From an uncultured Opitutia bacterium (GTDB lineage Bacteria > Verrucomicrobiota > Verrucomicrobiia > Opitutales > Coraliomargaritaceae), in assembly GCA_937136395.1 (NCBI GenBank), contig CAKZOI010000070.1:102563-166562 (forward strand): 64,000 nt of DNA, in the 5' to 3' direction. Below the pieces are notes generated by a model, which was not told where the DNA came from, made no database searches, and saw only the letters and a list, made by a program, of their open reading frames with translations. The translations under genes and the position numbers were made by a program. Positions 47,474-55,830 of the stretch are shown here, piece by piece; positions within the stretch are counted from its first letter, which is position 1, and every line of letters starts with the position of its first letter.

Positions 47474-47830
47474 CTAGGTTGATTGATCCGCCTCTAGCTT
47501 CTCCTTCCAGAAGGCTTCGACACGTTTGCTGTCTTCAGTCGTCTTGTTTCCTTTGAAGTAAATTTCCAGATACAGCAGCTCAAACGCCTTGCCATCGTAG
47601 AAGTAGATTACTCGAAATTCCGAACCCTTTACGGCGCGGCACATCATGCGGCGCTTGCAGATACGCATGTGCGCTTTCTTTTTGAGCGCGTTACAGTGCC
47701 TCGAATCTTCGCCCTCTGGAAACTTCAGGATTAGCTTTTCTAGAATCTTTAAGTCCTCTGGTAGCGAGCGATAGCGCTTTTTGAGCTTCTTAAGCTCTCG
47801 TTGAAAGGAATTTCCCTGAATGATCTCCAT
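47474..47830 (-). CDS. RelE/ParE-fold toxin-like protein
   Basis: A 118-residue basic protein with the look of the RelE/HigB superfamily: SFQRELKKLKKRYRSLPEDL, then the central strands FRVIYFYDGKAFELLYLEIY, and a C-terminal helix rich in Lys/Glu. Such proteins usually cut mRNA on the ribosome. It follows the Panacea antitoxin gene by nine bases, and together they make a toxin-antitoxin operon. ATG 47830 is preferred over a TTG two codons upstream. The frame is intact although the genes around it are decayed. Confidence 0.75.
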   Translation of the reverse strand: MEIIQGNSFQRELKKLKKRYRSLPEDLKILEKLILKFPEGEDSRHCNALKKKAHMRICKRRMMCRAVKGSEFRVIYFYDGKAFELLYLEIYFKGNKTTEDSKRVEAFWKEKLEADQST

Positions 47831-47839
47831 GTCCAAAAT

Positions 47840-48526
47840 TTAGAGCGCATCATACTCACGCACAGAGAATCGTTCAGAGCGATAGAACGCGTATTCGTAT
47901 TCAATGTTCTCCTTATCTTCGGCCATTTGCCACGGTGTATCCTCGTGACTGAGCTGTGATAGCAGGTTCGCAGAGCGATCGCTGTAGCGTTCCAGCACAG
48001 AGTCCACCATGGCCAGCTCGGCAGCATTGAGCAGTTTGAGGTCTGGCTTTACCACAGGTAGATACTTCTTCTGTGTATAGGTGAAGTGCTTCGAACTCGC
48101 CTTATCGACTAAGCCTTCATTGACCATCTCATCCACCACCACCTTGAACTCTCGCGGAGTTGGTCCGTGGGTATTCTTAATATAGGTCAAGCCCATCAAC
48201 TGCTCTTCATGTTTTTCGTAAAAATCGAAATCGATGAAATAGAGCAGTTTATACAGCACCGTTTCTCCCACGTTCGGCTTTGCGCCGACTTTTTGCAGCA
48301 CGTAGAGGAAGACCTGCTTAAACTTTTCGAGGTGCTTCTGAGGGATGTTGATGCGAATCGAGTCCCCGTCCTGCTGCGCGGAGAAATAGTCCTCCAAGGT
48401 CGTTTTTTGCTCAGGAGTGAGCGCTCGCTTGTCGTTTTGTATGTCCGAAATCAAAGGGCGTGAGAGTCCGAGCACCTGCATCAGTTCTTTTTGAGGGGCT
48501 TTTTTAATCTGTTGCTGAAGGTTCAT
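47840..48526 (-). CDS. Panacea-domain (DUF4065, SocA-like) antitoxin with N-terminal helix-turn-helix
   Basis: A 228-residue protein. The N-terminal part (about 8-48) is a helix-turn-helix (QKELMQVLGLSRPLISDIQND) likely for autoregulation. The Panacea domain follows (about 80-200): VLYKLLYFIDFDFYEKHEEQ, LTYIKNTHGPTPREF and DKASSKHFTYTQKKYLP. Panacea proteins neutralise many unrelated toxins. The gene stands before a RelE-like toxin, so the pair is a PanAT module. It is fully open while flanked by pieces of hsdM and hsdR. Confidence 0.8.
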   Translation of the reverse strand: MNLQQQIKKAPQKELMQVLGLSRPLISDIQNDKRALTPEQKTTLEDYFSAQQDGDSIRINIPQKHLEKFKQVFLYVLQKVGAKPNVGETVLYKLLYFIDFDFYEKHEEQLMGLTYIKNTHGPTPREFKVVVDEMVNEGLVDKASSKHFTYTQKKYLPVVKPDLKLLNAAELAMVDSVLERYSDRSANLLSQLSHEDTPWQMAEDKENIEYEYAFYRSERFSVREYDAL

Positions 48527-48614
48527 AGGTAGGCTCAGCTATCTTAGAATTTCTAAGAATTGTCAAAGTTAAACAATATTCTGTAAAATTTTACAATCAA
48601 TGGGCAGGGCGAGG

Positions 48615-49166
48615 TCATTCTAGTAGTAACTCTTCCTCCTCCTCTTTATCGAGTATGTAGTCCCCCAGCTCGACTTCGTAGGTTTCAGGCTCTTGCTCGA
48701 AAAATGCCGAACTATAGCGGATACGGCCATCTAGAGGGAATTGCTCGTTTAGGAACTTCCATGAGAACTCCGGATTGTCTTTGCACTTCCATTTGGCGGA
48801 GAGGGGAGGGTTGGCGACGATGGCTTCGAAGCGTTCGTCCAAGTGTTGTGGGTCTTCGAGGATGAAGTTGCCCTCGTCCTCCGTGTCGGCATTGCTTTTT
48901 TCGCGATTGCCGAGAAGAGCTCGTCGGGGCGTAGGAAGTAGCCTAGCTTAGTGAGTGATTCGCCTTTGATTGCTTCGATGTCTTCTGCATCGGTGAGCAG
49001 TGCATAGTCGGTGACCGTTTCCGTTTCGAGTAGCTGGTTGGCGTAGAGATACTGCTTTTCGGACAGGTATTTGTAGAAGATGAATTCGAGGATGTAGTCG
49101 CGAAATCCATCGGCATCCATTTCGCCACGCAGTTCGTTGGCAATATTCCAGAGTTGGGCTTCAAGT
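48615..49166 (-). pseudogene. Type I methyltransferase subunit (hsdM), internally deleted remnant
   Basis: The N-terminal part reads LWNIANELRGEMDADGFRDY and FYKYLSEKQYLYANQ up to FSAIAKK near 48895, as in HsdM. After a change of frame the sequence continues as LEDPQHLDERFEAIVANPP and SAKW, the catalytic NPP motif region. The 150-200 residues between them, including the SAM-binding motif, are missing, and all sequence after FSWKF is replaced by an acidic tail (48615-48750) that I cannot place. The gene cannot make an active enzyme. Confidence 0.8.
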
Positions 49167-49176
49167 CGCACCCCAC

Positions 49177-49443
49177 CTATTGCACCCACTCGACTTGATA
49201 GAAGTTTTGTGTGCCCGTAGCGGTGGAGCCGTTATAGGAGCGTCCGCCTTTGAGCACGATTGAGTCCCACGCATATTCGATACGGCTTGTTTCGCTGCCA
49301 TTGGTGTTCCACTCGGGCCAGTAGATCGGCTGGTGGTTATGCCAGAATCGGGTGATGAAGACATTGTTGCCGTCTGTAAAAGCAAGTGTCGTAAAGGAGA
49401 GTCCCGCGAGAAGGGCACTAAACTGCTTGAATGAAAGGGGCAT
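49177..49443 (-). pseudogene. N-terminal fragment of a secreted GH57-like glycoside hydrolase
   Basis: An 88-residue frame opens with a signal peptide (about 1-23) and then FITRFWHNHQPIYWPEWN, which resembles the first motif of family GH57 glycosidases, HxHQP. It stops at the point where hsdM sequence begins, so a deletion or insertion has cut the gene short; full members have many hundred residues. Whether the short product is made is unknown. Confidence 0.55.
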
Positions 49444-49532
49444 GGTTGGATCTCCTTACCCAAGCAGAGTCGATTGTGTTTTGCTAGTGGCTGATTGGCT
49501 CTACCGTTGAATATGCCGAGGCTTGAAGCACT

Positions 49533-49558
49533 GCGGTCTTCATAAATGAAGCCCCTAC
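49533..49558 (-). repeat. Single REP arm, GTAGGGG family
   Basis: The complement reads GTAGGGG, CTTCA, TTTA, TGAAG, ACCGC and matches the right arm at 31654-31679, together with upstream bases (CACTGC). The partner arm seems lost at the edge of the decayed island. Confidence 0.75.
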
Positions 49559-49578
49559 GGGTATCGCTCGGAGCGTTT

Positions 49579-51132
49579 CTACTGCACTTCTCTAGGTAAT
49601 TTTCGCACGCGATCCTTGAGCCGATCTATGGTGTCTACATGATCGCTTGCTTTGTAGTTGTTGCCTATGTTGACAACTGCTGCGGCTAGGAAGCCATTGA
49701 TGACGACGGCGTGATTTGTGTCGGTGAGCGCTCCGATGAATTGGCCGTTCTTGGTGAATGCTAAGTCTCCTCGTGATGAGGCGAAATCGGCAAATAGTTC
49801 GCCGAGTGTGGGGCGCTCCATTTTGAGAAATCGGTCGCTACTCGTGAGGCGACGGAAGTCTGTTCTGCCGAAATTGCTCTCATCGTTTTTAACTAGCACG
49901 GCTTCTTCCCAACGTTCTGGTTGGAGTGCCAAGGGGAAGGTTTCGAGTCCGGTGCTGGTGACCACCTGTTGTGGGAGTGGAATAAAGAGCAGGCGAGGGT
50001 CGGTTCCTAGGAAGCCGACTTGATTAATTGTCAAGCGGCGGCCAGCGACTTCGATACTGAGTGAGATTGCTGATATGCTGTTTGGGTTTTTCGAAAATGC
50101 GAAAGGTGTATCGTCGGTATGTGTGACTAAGTAAGTGGTGCCTTCTGTATCCGTAATTAGGATACTTTTGCTTTCGTATGTTCGCTGGACGGGTGAGCCG
50201 ATGAGTGGTTTTTCCATCGAGGTGAAGCGTATGGTGGCACGGTTCTTTTGGAAACGGGTGAAGATTTGGCTCATCGTTTGTGGGCGAGAGGCTTCGATTT
50301 CTTTTTGGATCTTATCAGAGGCTTCTTTGATAGTGCTGACACCTTCGCCAATTTGAGTAACGCCCTTGCCCAGTTCTGAAACATTTTCGCCGAGGCGATC
50401 TGCACGCGCCAGGGCGGCTGCTTTTTCGCGTTGTTCTTGAGTGAGATTTTGTTCCAAGATGCGGCGTTCGGCCTCGGCGACTTGCAGCTGGCTGTTGAGT
50501 GCTTCGGTCTGTTTTGCGAGACGTTGTTTTTCTTCTTCGGCAGCTTTCAGTGCGGCTTCACGTTCAGCGAGTGCGATTTCGCGGGCGACGAGCTCTTCCT
50601 CGGCCTGGCTGAGACGTTCCTTAGCGACGGAGCTTTCTTCCTTGAGTTGTCCTAAAGTGGTGGCGAGTTGCACGCGCTCGGAATTGGCTTTTTCCAGTTT
50701 GGTTCGGGTGTCTTCAAAACGTTCCGCAAGCTGACTGCGATCTGCCTCAACTTCTGATTTTTCGGCAGCCAAACGTGCTTTCTCGGCTTCGATCTCTGCT
50801 TTGGTTTTCGCGAGTTGTTCCGCCTCGGCGGCTTTGGCTTCGAGCGACTGTTGCGTTTCCTCCAGTGTGGCTTCGCGTTCTGCAAGTGCACGTGCTTTTG
50901 CCTGCAGATCTTCGCGCGTGTCGGCGAGGTCTTCGCTAAGATTTGTGCGTGAGGTCAGTTCCGATTCCAGTGACTCCTCAAGGAGCTCGATGAGCTCGGC
51001 CTCCGCGGTCGCAGAAGATACCGTCGCATCGAGCGTAGCTTCGGGTGTTACTTCAGGTGGATCAAAGCGTGCCAGCGCCAACATGCTCAAAAGCAGGAAG
51101 TCGCAGATGACGAGCATTAGGGTTTTGTTCAT
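49579..51132 (-). CDS. One-pass membrane protein with long coiled coil and C-terminal domain; candidate MotB/TolR-like stator subunit
   Basis: A 517-residue protein. A single N-terminal helix (about 3-21, MLVICDFLLLSMLALARF) carries a lone Asp at position 11, as in the proton-accepting helix of ExbD/TolR/MotB. An Ala/Glu/Lys/Arg-rich coiled coil covers about 40-270, and a compact domain of unknown type covers about 290-517 (ATIRFTSMEKPLIGSPVQRT). The gene follows by 85 bases one whose C-terminal helices look like MotA/TolQ. I infer that the two form a membrane complex; there is no known name. A simple structural coiled-coil protein is the alternative. Confidence 0.7.
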   Translation of the reverse strand: MNKTLMLVICDFLLLSMLALARFDPPEVTPEATLDATVSSATAEAELIELLEESLESELTSRTNLSEDLADTREDLQAKARALAEREATLEETQQSLEAKAAEAEQLAKTKAEIEAEKARLAAEKSEVEADRSQLAERFEDTRTKLEKANSERVQLATTLGQLKEESSVAKERLSQAEEELVAREIALAEREAALKAAEEEKQRLAKQTEALNSQLQVAEAERRILEQNLTQEQREKAAALARADRLGENVSELGKGVTQIGEGVSTIKEASDKIQKEIEASRPQTMSQIFTRFQKNRATIRFTSMEKPLIGSPVQRTYESKSILITDTEGTTYLVTHTDDTPFAFSKNPNSISAISLSIEVAGRRLTINQVGFLGTDPRLLFIPLPQQVVTSTGLETFPLALQPERWEEAVLVKNDESNFGRTDFRRLTSSDRFLKMERPTLGELFADFASSRGDLAFTKNGQFIGALTDTNHAVVINGFLAAAVVNIGNNYKASDHVDTIDRLKDRVRKLPREVQ

Positions 51133-51217
51133 ACTGGAAAGGAGATAGGAATTAGGAGAAAGGACTTAGGTTTTAATGGATTAGTGCTTTTGTAGCTAAC
51201 TTCTAGCTTCTTTAAAT

Positions 51218-52921
51218 CTACAGCTTAATGTCGCCCATGAGGGTGCTTGCGCTTTCACCGTTTTGTGTGCCTGCCTCAATGATGAGTGTGCGACGATAGG
51301 GGCGCAGGTGCATGACCTTGAGCAGTGCGGTAAACAGGATGCCGAAGAGGGTGGAAGCATACGCCGCCATGAGGCTTGCTTCGACGACGCCGACCGCGAC
51401 GAGGATGAGCGAAAGGACGGTGCCGCCAAGGCCGACATAGAGTCCGAAGTCGAAGAGGTTTTCTTCGTTTTCCAGAAGCTTGATCTTCATCGACGCGCTT
51501 AGCTTTTGCTTGGCGATTTCGCGAAGCTTGATGAGGCAGAAAGAGTAGATGACGAGCTGTAGGACAAAAAACAGCGCGAGCACGAGGAGGGTGGCTTGGT
51601 TGAGTTCTTGCATGGCTTTAACGGGTGATTTTAGAGATGAAAGTGTGTCGGCAACGGCAAACTCGATACGAGGTCCGGCGTCGACGGTAGTGTCTTTTGA
51701 TTTTAAAAGGTCGGGTTCGAAAAAAGTCCAAATGGTCATGGCGGCGACAAGGCCAAGCAGCGCATCACGCGCCCAGATCACCGGGTTTGTTTTTGAAACT
51801 GCCGGCTGTGCCTTGCCAAGGCTGGCTCGCCATGCAGCACCCATGCCAAACGAAAAGGCCAGCCCCGCGAGAAAGAAGAGGCCGAATTTTGTGGCGAGTC
51901 CGACGTTTTTACTTTGATGAGTCATCGATACGAAAAACTGCGGCCGGAGGGGAGTAATGAGGTCCAATGTCTTGGCTGCTATTGGCGATGGGCGGTAAAT
52001 GGGCTGTTCGTTATCGAGGAGATAGTTGACCGCGCCTTCGCCGAGCTGAAGGGCTTGATCTAAATCGCGAGTGCCAGTTTCGGAGTGGGCTGCGAGGTAG
52101 TTGAAAACCGCGGCGGATTGTTTGGAGAATCGCAGGGCCGTGTAAAGTTGGTTGATGCGGTCGGGTTGTGCGCGAAACATGGTGGCCATTTGTGCCCAGT
52201 CGCTCGGGGTCTCCGTGATGGCGGCGAGGTTGGCCAGCGAGCGATAATCCAATTGTCGACCGAGTGATAGTGTGGCGATGACGAGGTCTTCGCGCGCGAG
52301 CACGGCGGCTGAGGTGCCGAGGTCCGCTTGAGTGGCGAGTGCGCCGATTTGTTGTGCCAATGTCGGTAGGAAATGTCCGCCTTCGATGAGTAGGGCCAGG
52401 GTGAGCACGCCGGAGTCGTAGGGGGCGCCGGCTGCGTGGTCGCCAGGGTGCAGGCGTATGAGTCCACGAAGATTGCGAATGTCGAGCAGTGCGCCGACAT
52501 TTGCATTACTGGAGGCTTCGAGCATTCCGCTGAGTGAGGCCCGCTCGCTGCGAGGTAGGAGCAATGGCACGACCGCATTGGATTTGGCTTTGGTGATTTG
52601 AACCAGTTCAAGAAAGTCTTCAAAGGTGCGGTCGGCTCCACCACTAATTGCAAACTGCGGGGATTTGCCGAGGAGTCGCTCAAAGTCGCTGCTAAAGTTT
52701 GACTGGTTCGTTTGGGTGGCAGCGGCGATACGTTCGGCTGAGCCGGGGTGTGCGGAATTGAGTTCGATGCGGATGGTGTCGCTATTCGTTGTCCCTTTCT
52801 CGGCTGCAAGAACCAAGACAGTTGAATCGACCGTTCTAATGTGCGCGGGCACCAATAATGCACTCGCTGCAAGGATTGCCGCGATAAAACAGAAGGCGAG
52901 GGTCTTGATGACGGGGACCAT
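51218..52921 (-). CDS. Polytopic membrane protein with MotA/TolQ/ExbB-like C-terminal helices
   Basis: A 567-residue protein. It has an N-terminal helix (about 6-25), a large probably periplasmic domain (about 30-340), and helices at about 346-363, 384-402, 444-464, 493-515 and 516-536. The last two read GLGGTVLSLILVAVGV and AAYASTLFGILFTALLKV; the GGT and ST-x2-G patterns match the threonine-bearing TM2 and TM3 of TolQ/ExbB. The start at 52921 is chosen because the hydrophobic segment follows; the longer frame to 52990 overlaps the divergent methyltransferase leader. It is the first gene of a two-gene operon with the coiled-coil protein. Confidence 0.7.
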   Translation of the reverse strand: MVPVIKTLAFCFIAAILAASALLVPAHIRTVDSTVLVLAAEKGTTNSDTIRIELNSAHPGSAERIAAATQTNQSNFSSDFERLLGKSPQFAISGGADRTFEDFLELVQITKAKSNAVVPLLLPRSERASLSGMLEASSNANVGALLDIRNLRGLIRLHPGDHAAGAPYDSGVLTLALLIEGGHFLPTLAQQIGALATQADLGTSAAVLAREDLVIATLSLGRQLDYRSLANLAAITETPSDWAQMATMFRAQPDRINQLYTALRFSKQSAAVFNYLAAHSETGTRDLDQALQLGEGAVNYLLDNEQPIYRPSPIAAKTLDLITPLRPQFFVSMTHQSKNVGLATKFGLFFLAGLAFSFGMGAAWRASLGKAQPAVSKTNPVIWARDALLGLVAAMTIWTFFEPDLLKSKDTTVDAGPRIEFAVADTLSSLKSPVKAMQELNQATLLVLALFFVLQLVIYSFCLIKLREIAKQKLSASMKIKLLENEENLFDFGLYVGLGGTVLSLILVAVGVVEASLMAAYASTLFGILFTALLKVMHLRPYRRTLIIEAGTQNGESASTLMGDIKL

Positions 52922-53020
52922 GAATGATGCTTTAGTCTGAAATTGGAGAGAAACGTTCCCGTTGCAATAGACAAAGAATCCATTTGCCAATTAGTCCGAC
53001 TGAATGGATACCATCAATAT

Positions 53021-53758
53021 ATGAAATCTGAAGAGGTGCGTGCGTATTTTGATGCTGATGGGGTAGTGGATTATTACGCCCAAGCGGCAGCGGAGCTAGG
53101 TTTATGGATCTCGGAGGAGAAGATTTTCACCCGCGTGTTTCAGCCTGAGGATTCCTTGCTGGAGTTGGGCTGTGGGGCTGGTCGTATTGCGATCGGTTTG
53201 TATGAGCTTGGCTATCGGCAGTTGTTGGCGACCGATTATTCCCATTCGATGGTGACTCGGGCGCGTCAATTGGCGACGACCTTGGAATACCGCATCCCGT
53301 TGCGGGTGTGTGATGCCACGAAGATGGAATTCGAGGAAGCGGTCTTTGATGGTGTGATTTTTGGATTCAATGGACTCATGCAAATACCCGGTTCAGTGAA
53401 TCGCGAGCAGGCGCTTTCCGAGATCTTTCGTGTGTTGAAGCCGGGAGGTTGGTTGGTCTTTACCTCGCATGATCGTGAGCGCTCAGAGCATCAGGAATTT
53501 TGGCATCGCGAACAGGTTCGCTGGGCGACTGGTGAGCAGAAGGAGGAACTCGACGATTATGGAGATCGCACCGAAGCCACTCATCATGGTGCGCATTTCA
53601 TGCATGTGCCGACGGTAGATGAAATGACGAGTATGTTGGAGCGAGTCGGTTTCCGAATCGAGGCGACGGTGATGCGCAGCGAGTTGGCTAAAGAACCCAA
53701 AGAGGTGGAAGACTTTGCCGATGATTGCCGCTTTTGGGTGGTGCAGAAGCCGGAATGA
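53021..53758 (+). CDS. Class I SAM-dependent methyltransferase
   Basis: A 245-residue methyltransferase with motif [21 protein letters not shown] (about 48-67), a following acidic residue in [10 protein letters not shown], and motif IV-like [17 protein letters not shown], then [16 protein letters not shown]. The substrate cannot be told from sequence. ATG 53021 is preferred to a TTG at 52943, which lies in the divergent leader. It stands alone between the stator-like operon and radC. Confidence 0.88.
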   Translation: MKSEEVRAYFDADGVVDYYAQAAAELGLWISEEKIFTRVFQPEDSLLELGCGAGRIAIGLYELGYRQLLATDYSHSMVTRARQLATTLEYRIPLRVCDATKMEFEEAVFDGVIFGFNGLMQIPGSVNREQALSEIFRVLKPGGWLVFTSHDRERSEHQEFWHREQVRWATGEQKEELDDYGDRTEATHHGAHFMHVPTVDEMTSMLERVGFRIEATVMRSELAKEPKEVEDFADDCRFWVVQKPE

Positions 53759-53839
53759 GTCTTTATTATTTTAACGGCCGTGTGTTATACGGCCTATAGA
53801 TTAAGAATAGGATTAGGAGTAAGATTAAGACATTTAACT

Positions 53840-54559
53840 TTAAATCAGTCCTGCGTCGTTGAAGCTGTAGTAGCCTAAACCCTGAGAATCGCTGGCCTTG
53901 TTGCCGACTACGATGTGATCGAGTAGGTCGATGCCGATGACTTTGGCGGCTTCGCGGAGTTGGCGAGTGACTTGGATATCGGCGCGGCTTGGAGCGGGGT
54001 CGCCACTGGGGTGATTGTGCACCGCGATGAGGGCTGATGCGCTGAGCTTGATGGCTTCTCTAAAGACCTCGCGTGGATGGACGAGTGCACTGGTAGCCGT
54101 TCCTGATGTGATTTCGGCGCGACGAATGAGTCGGTTCTTCCGATCGAGACAGAGTGCCCAAAATTTCTCAACTTCCAGACCCGGGGTGACGGTGGCGAAG
54201 TGCTCCGCAACGACTTCTGGGGCGTCAAAGCATGTCGCTTGAGTCTCGTCTGCTTTGAGGATTCGTTTGGCGAGATCCATCACTGCAATCAGTTGCAGCG
54301 CCTTCACTTTACCGATGCCATGAATTTCTTGAAAGTCTTCGGCGGACCAACGCAGTAGATTAGTTAGAGAGCCCGCTTTGTCGATGAGTTGCCCAGACAT
54401 CGAGACGACATCCACTCCTTTCGGGCCACTGCGTAAAATCATTGCGATGAGTTCGCGGTCGCTGAGTGCATGCGGGCCGTGTTTCTCAAGCCGCTCTTGC
54501 GGGCGCTCGCTCGCGACCATGTCTCTGATCCGGCGAGTGTTGGAATAGTGGGCACTCAT
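53840..54559 (-). CDS. radC: RadC family protein (JAB/MPN metallo domain)
   Basis: A 239-residue protein with an N-terminal helix-hairpin-helix part (EIHGIGKVKALQLIA, about 80) and the RadC JAB domain. The metal motif reads ALIAVHNHPSGDPAPSRAD, followed by LLDHIVVG, the usual HxHPSGD...D set. Its role in DNA repair is doubtful in the family; links to mobile DNA are known. ATG 54559 was chosen; in-frame ATGs at 54571 and 54595 are possible. Confidence 0.93.
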   Translation of the reverse strand: MSAHYSNTRRIRDMVASERPQERLEKHGPHALSDRELIAMILRSGPKGVDVVSMSGQLIDKAGSLTNLLRWSAEDFQEIHGIGKVKALQLIAVMDLAKRILKADETQATCFDAPEVVAEHFATVTPGLEVEKFWALCLDRKNRLIRRAEITSGTATSALVHPREVFREAIKLSASALIAVHNHPSGDPAPSRADIQVTRQLREAAKVIGIDLLDHIVVGNKASDSQGLGYYSFNDAGLI

Positions 54560-54644
54560 ATAGGTGAACATTAAGTCACTATCTGGGTCGTGCAATCAAA
54601 AAGGTGCTAGGCTGAGGTTCTGAGGTCTCGCCTCGCACTTTTCT

Positions 54645-55829
54645 GTGGAGATTCTAAAAAATGCGTGCAAGTTCCCACTTGTGAAATTTGCACCACAGAA
54701 ACCGAGCCTCTTTGGCGAAACTTTGGATAGCTTGAAAGAGCAGGTCGTTGCGGCCGGGCATCAGCCGTTTCGTGCGAAGCAGGTAATGGAGTGGTTGTAT
54801 AAGAAGCGGGTCGATTCGTGGGATAAGATGACGAATCTGCCGAAGGATTTTCGCGCTTGGCTGGATGAGACTTACATCCTGTATCCGACCGCGCCCGTCA
54901 TTGATAAGCGCTCGGATGATGTGACGCAGAAGCTGCTGCTGGAGCTAGAGGATAAATCCTTGATTGAGACAGTGCTGATTCGTGCGCCGCAGAAGGGCGT
55001 CGGCCAGGAGGATTCGCGCAAGACGGTTTGCGTGTCGATTCAAGTCGGTTGTGCCTATGGCTGTAAGTTCTGCGCTTCGGGGCTTGCTGGGTTTAAGCGT
55101 AACTTAATGGCGGCTGAGGTGGTCTCGCAGCTCATGCACATTTGTCGACGGGAGGATGCGCACACGCAGCGCGCGAAAGAGGAAATCGCTTCCTTTGATA
55201 ATATCGTGTTCATGGGGATGGGAGAGCCATTGGCGAATTACGAAACGCTGGTGCAGACGATTAAAATTTTAAATGCAGATTGGGGGCTCAACTTTGGCGC
55301 TCGTCGTATTACCGTATCTACTTCGGGTCTGGCTCCGCAGATTATGAAGCTTGCTGAAGAGGGGGTTGCGGTGCGTTTAGCGATTTCACTGCACGGTGCG
55401 ACTAATGAGGTGCGTAGCCAGATCATGCCGATCAATAAAAAGTATCCACTTGAAGAGTTGATCCCCGCAGCGAAAGCCTTTCAACAGCGTCATGGCCGCA
55501 TGCTCACGCTGGAGTTTATCCTGATCCAAGACGTGAATGATAGCTTAGAGCAAGCGCACGAGTTGGCAAAAATCGCCAAAGAACTCCACGCGCATGTGAA
55601 CTGCATCCCATATAATAAAGTCGAAGGTCTTGAATGGGTGCGCCCAAGTGTGCGCCGCCAAGACGCCTTTGTGGATGTGCTGCGCAAGGCGAACGTTTCG
55701 ACCACGATCCGCCGCGAGAAAGGCCATGATATCAATGCAGCCTGTGGTCAGTTACGCCTGAAAACCGAACGGTCGATGGCGGAAGCGGAGGCTAAGCCGA
55801 GTAGCCCATTTGTGGCTCCTGAGTCGTAA
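54645..55829 (+). CDS. rlmN: 23S rRNA (adenine(2503)-C(2))-methyltransferase / tRNA methyltransferase RlmN
   Basis: A 394-residue radical SAM enzyme that methylates C2 of A2503 in 23S rRNA and A37 in some tRNAs. The cluster-binding Cys-x3-Cys-x2-Cys is in GCAYGCKFCASG (about 135), VFMGMGEPLANY and ARRITVSTSGLAP follow, and the C-terminal catalytic Cys is in NAACGQLR. The N-terminal part (QPFRAKQVMEWLYKKR) is typical. The start is GTG at 54645; a second GTG at 54681 is also possible. Confidence 0.95.
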   Translation: MEILKNACKFPLVKFAPQKPSLFGETLDSLKEQVVAAGHQPFRAKQVMEWLYKKRVDSWDKMTNLPKDFRAWLDETYILYPTAPVIDKRSDDVTQKLLLELEDKSLIETVLIRAPQKGVGQEDSRKTVCVSIQVGCAYGCKFCASGLAGFKRNLMAAEVVSQLMHICRREDAHTQRAKEEIASFDNIVFMGMGEPLANYETLVQTIKILNADWGLNFGARRITVSTSGLAPQIMKLAEEGVAVRLAISLHGATNEVRSQIMPINKKYPLEELIPAAKAFQQRHGRMLTLEFILIQDVNDSLEQAHELAKIAKELHAHVNCIPYNKVEGLEWVRPSVRRQDAFVDVLRKANVSTTIRREKGHDINAACGQLRLKTERSMAEAEAKPSSPFVAPES

Positions 55830-55830
55830 A

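Noticed and set aside
49579..52921. A Zorya-type defence system (ZorA/ZorB stator)
   Set aside because: No ZorC/ZorD or ZorE genes are near, the coiled coil is on the small rather than the large subunit, and the large subunit has an extra N-terminal domain.
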